From contig DBAW01000240.1 in NCBI GenBank assembly GCA_002291855.1, forward strand, positions 1 to 30,530: 30,530 nt of DNA, read 5' to 3'. Position numbers and translations under genes: made by a program. A model generated the notes under the pieces. It ran no database searches, was not told the DNA's origin, and saw nothing but the letters and a program-made list of their open reading frames with translations. Numbering within the stretch: position 1 is the first letter of the stretch; every line of letters begins with the position of its first letter. The DNA is from Sphingomonas sp. UBA1000. Lineage in GTDB: Bacteria > Pseudomonadota > Alphaproteobacteria > Sphingomonadales > Sphingomonadaceae. This document shows, one piece after another, positions 27,252-30,530 of this stretch.

Positions 27252-30200
27252 CGGTCCGGACGCTGGTCGATGCCGCGCCGCGCGATCCGGCCACAGGCGC
27301 GCTGACGCCTGTTTTTCTTGGCGGCGGCGGACGCGCGCCGCTCCATCACAACGGCCGTCACTACCGCGCCGGCATTCTTTCGGTGCCGGTGCTGGCCGCG
27401 TCCATTCAGTGGGATGATCGCGGCTGGACCGGCGGCTCGATACCGACCAGCGGGTCAATTATCTTTGCGCCCGCCGACAGGCAGCTGCTCGACGCGTTGG
27501 GCCGGCTGTTCTGGCGCGGCGCAGATCTCGTGATCAGCGTCGGGCCTGACGCCGGACCGTTCGTCCGCTACCTGACAGGCACATGCGCATCGGCGCGCGT
27601 CCCTGACGCCGGACCGTTCGTCCGCTACCTGACAGGCACATGCGCATCGGCGCGCGTCGCAGGCCCCAGGCTGATCATCGAGGCTGCCGATCTCTCATCC
27701 GGCATTGACCGGCCGTTGGTCACCGCGCGCTTTGCCGGGTCCGGCGGGCTGGAGGGCATCGCCGAGGCGGCGGGTCGGCCGAAGCGGCGCAGCTGGGGGC
27801 GAGTATTCAATGTCGAGGGCCGCCTGCTCGACAAGGCCAACTCGATTTATGAGTTCGGCGATCCGGCGCGCCCGCTGCAGGATATCACCGTTGTCCGCGA
27901 CAAGGGCCGCGACGGCGCCCGTGCAGTCCTCCCCTGGCAGGGGTCCGCCGCAGCCACCTTCGCCGCGCTGCAGGCGGGCTCCGCGCCGGCAGGCGGTGCT
28001 CTCGTCGCGCCATCAATCGCGTGTGCCAAATGGTTTACCGTGCCGGTTGGCCCGGTGACCGCGGATCTGCTCGGCGAGGTGGGTGGCGGCTATGTCGAGC
28101 GTCCTGCGGCCATCGCCGAGCGGGTGCTGCAGGCGGTCGGCGGGCCGGCGATGTCTGCGGCGGTCCGCGATGCAGCTGATCTTGCCCGGCCATATGCGGT
28201 TGGTGTGCACGTGGGCAGCGAGACAGAAACCGCCGCCCAGGTGATTGATCGGCTGCTGCTGGGCGTGTCCATGCTCTGGACCCTCGACGCCACCGGCGCA
28301 GTGCGGATATCTCCCATCACCCTTGCCGCACCCAGCGAGGCGGTGCGGTCGGTGGATGTCACTCGCGACAGGCAAATGCTGCCCAGCCGCACCCGCCGCG
28401 TGGGCTATCGGCGCAATGAGCGCCCGCATTCCGACGGCGAGATTGCACTGGTGCTCACCGAGGGTGCTGAGGCGATCACCGCCCAGCTGACCCGGCCGGC
28501 GGCCACAGTCTCTGCCGGCACCAACGGCGAGGTCAATCTTGGCGATCTGCCGGCGCTGGGTGGGCGGTTCCAGGTGCAGCTGGGTGGCGTCCCCGTATCA
28601 CCAGCTCCCACCTTCAGCGTTGTTGCCGATGCCGGCCTTGATGCTGTCATTGACGCGGCGGGCGATTATCGCGCGCGGGCCGCCGACCTGGACACCGGCA
28701 CCGCGCGGTTCCGCGCCGTCTGGAACGGCCTCTCGTTCGAGCGCGAATACAGCCTCAGCCGGGTGCGTCGGGGGCAGCCGGGCATCAGTCCCCCGCTCAT
28801 CACCGTGTCCGGCACGCATGCCGAATTCCGATATGACGGCGCGGGTGATGCAAAGCCGCAGACAACGCGGCTGACCGCGCGGCGGCAGAACACCGCGCTC
28901 CAGACGATCTGGCGCGTGCTGCGCGCCGATACCGGTGCACCGGTCAGCCTGTTTTACACAGCGGCCGACATGGCAGCCAATGGCTGGGTCGACAGCGCGC
29001 CCAGCGATGATGAGGTGGTGCTCGGTCATGTGCGGTTCGGCTGGCTGTCGGACGCCTATGGCGCGGGTGGCGGGCTGGTTTACGAGGCATGGCTCAACGG
29101 CACGTCGATCGTGGACAGATGGCCGCTCGCCCGCGCGCTTGATGGCGCTGACGGCCTTGATGGTGCCAATGCCTACAACGTCACGCTCGACGGCCTTGCC
29201 CGAAACGGCGGCACCTTCAGCTACACCGGCGCGGGCGACGGAAATGCGATCAGCGTGGAGGTTGCGGCGCAGGGGCGCGCCTCGGCCGTCGTCGGCCCGG
29301 TGCTGGCGACGTTCGGCATCGGGCTGCGCGACCCGGGCAGCGGGACGGTCTATGAGCTGATCCGCTCGCCCGCCGCTTTCTGGGGCAACGGGACGACGAT
29401 CTGGCGGCACTGGTCTGGCGTCGTCGCGGTATCGACCGGCGTGGCGACCGCGCCGGGGCTGCTGCTCGAGGTCGCCCATGTCGGCACCGAGATGCGGGGC
29501 TACATCAATGGGACCGACATTGGGACACCGATCGCAACCGGGATCCCGGCGGATCGGGCGCACCAGCTGTGGGTGCGAGCAGCCGGCGCGCCTGGGCAGC
29601 GGCTGGACAGCGTTTCGTTCAGCCGATCGGGTGCCCCTGGTGCTGCCGGTCAGGACGGCCGCTCGATCACCCCGGCGGCGACCACTATCACGCTGAGCGC
29701 CGATTATCTGGGCACGATCAAGCCGGGCCAGCTGCCGCGTGCCATCGCGTTTGCGTGCTTCGCGGGGGGAGCCGACGTCACGGGACAGACGTCCTGGGCA
29801 GTGGAGAGCGTGTCGTCCGACGGATCGGCCGCGAGCATCTCGGCCGGCGGGCTGCTGACTGTGTCGGCGCTCGCCAGCACGTCATCGCTGATCGTCGTGC
29901 GTGCCATCTATCAGGGCACGGTGCTGCGCGCGCGGGTGGGTGCGGCCGTCGTGCTCGATCCCGCCCCGCCGGCCACAGCGACCAACCTGTCGGTCACCGT
30001 GCCATCTCCGGGCGATGAGTCGACATTCCCCCCGAGCCCGGACGCGGCTGTCACCGTGTCAGCGAGCCCCGGCGGGCAGATCCGCGCTGATATGGGGGCG
30101 AGCTATTTTGTGGGTGGTAACGCACCGTTCCCGCAGACGTTGAGTTGGACCGCCATCGCGAAGCTCGCATATCGGCTGGCCGGCAGCGGCGGTGCGTGGG

Positions 30201-30412
30201 TCGACATTGGCGTCCAGGAGGTCGGCACGGCCGCGCGCAGGGGATGGCTGGCCCCCGGCGAGCCCGAAAGCAACTCGGGTGGCGTCAACATCAGCCGGAT
30301 CCAAGGCGGACTGACGGCCGGCGCGGCCTATGAGGTCGGCATCTTCGTCCGCGCCAGCGCCAGCGGCCCGGTCAGCGGGTGGCAGGGCACCATGACGGCG
30401 GGCCATCCATGA
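27248..30412 (+). CDS. Large tail-tip / central fibre protein (gpJ-like role)
   Basis: This 1054-residue protein follows the tape measure (GTG start in a GTGA overlap). The N-terminal ~450 residues hold RTLVDAAPRDPATGALTPVF, IFAPADRQLLDALGRLFWRG and a central YGRR-type region with RRVGYRRNERPHSDGE. The C-terminal half is beta-modular: GISPPLITVSGTHAEFRYDG, collagen-like GADGLDGANAYNV and GAPGAAGQDGRS, a LamG-like part around EVAHVGTEMRGYINGTDIG, and an Ig-like end. It should form the tail tip and bind the host receptor. A 19-residue perfect tandem repeat lies at about residues 100-137. The role is inferred from position and modular beta structure; no specific family name is certain. Confidence 0.8.
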   Translation: MTVRTLVDAAPRDPATGALTPVFLGGGGRAPLHHNGRHYRAGILSVPVLAASIQWDDRGWTGGSIPTSGSIIFAPADRQLLDALGRLFWRGADLVISVGPDAGPFVRYLTGTCASARVPDAGPFVRYLTGTCASARVAGPRLIIEAADLSSGIDRPLVTARFAGSGGLEGIAEAAGRPKRRSWGRVFNVEGRLLDKANSIYEFGDPARPLQDITVVRDKGRDGARAVLPWQGSAAATFAALQAGSAPAGGALVAPSIACAKWFTVPVGPVTADLLGEVGGGYVERPAAIAERVLQAVGGPAMSAAVRDAADLARPYAVGVHVGSETETAAQVIDRLLLGVSMLWTLDATGAVRISPITLAAPSEAVRSVDVTRDRQMLPSRTRRVGYRRNERPHSDGEIALVLTEGAEAITAQLTRPAATVSAGTNGEVNLGDLPALGGRFQVQLGGVPVSPAPTFSVVADAGLDAVIDAAGDYRARAADLDTGTARFRAVWNGLSFEREYSLSRVRRGQPGISPPLITVSGTHAEFRYDGAGDAKPQTTRLTARRQNTALQTIWRVLRADTGAPVSLFYTAADMAANGWVDSAPSDDEVVLGHVRFGWLSDAYGAGGGLVYEAWLNGTSIVDRWPLARALDGADGLDGANAYNVTLDGLARNGGTFSYTGAGDGNAISVEVAAQGRASAVVGPVLATFGIGLRDPGSGTVYELIRSPAAFWGNGTTIWRHWSGVVAVSTGVATAPGLLLEVAHVGTEMRGYINGTDIGTPIATGIPADRAHQLWVRAAGAPGQRLDSVSFSRSGAPGAAGQDGRSITPAATTITLSADYLGTIKPGQLPRAIAFACFAGGADVTGQTSWAVESVSSDGSAASISAGGLLTVSALASTSSLIVVRAIYQGTVLRARVGAAVVLDPAPPATATNLSVTVPSPGDESTFPPSPDAAVTVSASPGGQIRADMGASYFVGGNAPFPQTLSWTAIAKLAYRLAGSGGAWVDIGVQEVGTAARRGWLAPGEPESNSGGVNISRIQGGLTAGAAYEVGIFVRASASGPVSGWQGTMTAGHP
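27545..27658 (+). repeat. Perfect 57-bp tandem duplication in the tail-tip gene
   Basis: Bases 27545-27601 and 27602-27658 are identical, adding 19 codons without shifting frame; the unit encodes PDAGPFVRYLTGTCASARV. The copies show no differences even at third codon positions, so the event is recent or an assembly artefact. It lies in the N-terminal region of the tail-tip protein before the receptor-binding part. Duplicating a cysteine-containing segment could alter folding. Slipped-strand replication is the simplest mechanism. Confidence 0.95.
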
Positions 30413-30530
30413 TCGTGATGCGTCATCGCGCCAGCGGCGCTCTCGCCGTTGTGACGGGCCTCGGCGGCCATGGCGAGCCTGTGTGGGAGCAGATCGGCCC
30501 GCTGCCGGCGGGGGTGCCCGCCGATCTGGC
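30409..30530 (+). CDS. Start of a further gene after the tail-tip gene (partial)
   Basis: ATG at 30409 overlaps the previous stop as ATGA and the frame is open to the window edge (40 complete codons). The visible part reads MIVMRHRASGALAVVTGLGG, then GEPVWEQIGPLPAGVPADLA, and is polar and glycine-rich. It could be a small tail protein or fibre component, but the visible part is too short for recognition. The gene continues beyond the window. Confidence 0.7.
   Translation, partial: MIVMRHRASGALAVVTGLGGHGEPVWEQIGPLPAGVPADL

Noticed and set aside
1..30530. CRISPR arrays, tRNA or rRNA genes
   Set aside because: No regularly spaced repeats and no cloverleaf or ribosomal sequence were seen anywhere.

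Overview
The window is almost entirely one Mu-like transposable phage, presumably integrated as a prophage; I recognise no host gene. The DNA is visibly GC-rich and packed with ATGA and GTGA overlaps. The gene set (Ner, MuA-type DDE transposase, MuB-type ATPase, Gam, GemA, Mor, Mu gp26/27/28-type proteins, DUF935 portal, Mu F, protease I, DUF2190, capsid) resembles Mu-like phages of alphaproteobacteria; a sphingomonad-type host is a guess. A major tail tube protein, a lambda G/GT-style chaperone pair and a 1090-residue tape measure, with no sheath gene in view, indicate a long non-contractile tail as in the B3/D3112 group.

Layout. A lysogeny switch lies in the middle (14.5-15.9 kb): ner on the minus strand faces an S24-type repressor on the plus strand, with an early promoter and operator-like repeats between them. 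The leftward arm (minus strand, 14.4 kb down to 0.9 kb) carries a 33-codon ORF, transposase, MuB, small regulators, two cysteine-rich mini-proteins, Gam, unknown genes, a stand-alone DnaA domain IV protein, GemA, Mor, the packaging proteins, a portal with an inserted Acb1-like 2H phosphoesterase domain, and a Mu F protein with a nuclease-like C-terminus. A strong terminator follows, then two fibre-like genes running off the left edge. Right of the repressor lie a probable lysogeny-expressed gene, a palindrome between convergent genes, a small minus-strand gene and a frameshifted Dam-type methylase. The rightward arm (plus strand, 17.5 kb to the edge) carries protease I with a nested scaffold start, decoration protein, capsid, head-tail connectors, tail tube, frameshifted chaperones, tape measure, a tail-tip protein and the start of another gene.

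Working together. Repressor and Ner control the leftward early promoter; MuA and MuB drive replicative transposition; Gam protects DNA ends; Mor should switch on later genes; terminase, portal and F package DNA into a capsid built by I, scaffold and coat. The layout is unusual: in Mu the F gene is followed directly by I on the same strand, whereas here early-to-F and I-to-tail point away from each other. Inverting roughly 0.9-17.4 kb would restore Mu order. Neither transposon end nor a recognisable lysis gene is visible.

Most notable: the DnaA domain IV protein together with a perfect DnaA box between ner and A; the portal-Acb1 insertion with the first catalytic His read as Tyr; a GGGAAAC slippery site with hairpin; an in-frame internal scaffold start; a one-base frameshift inside the Dam catalytic motif; and a perfect 57-bp tandem duplication in the tail-tip gene.
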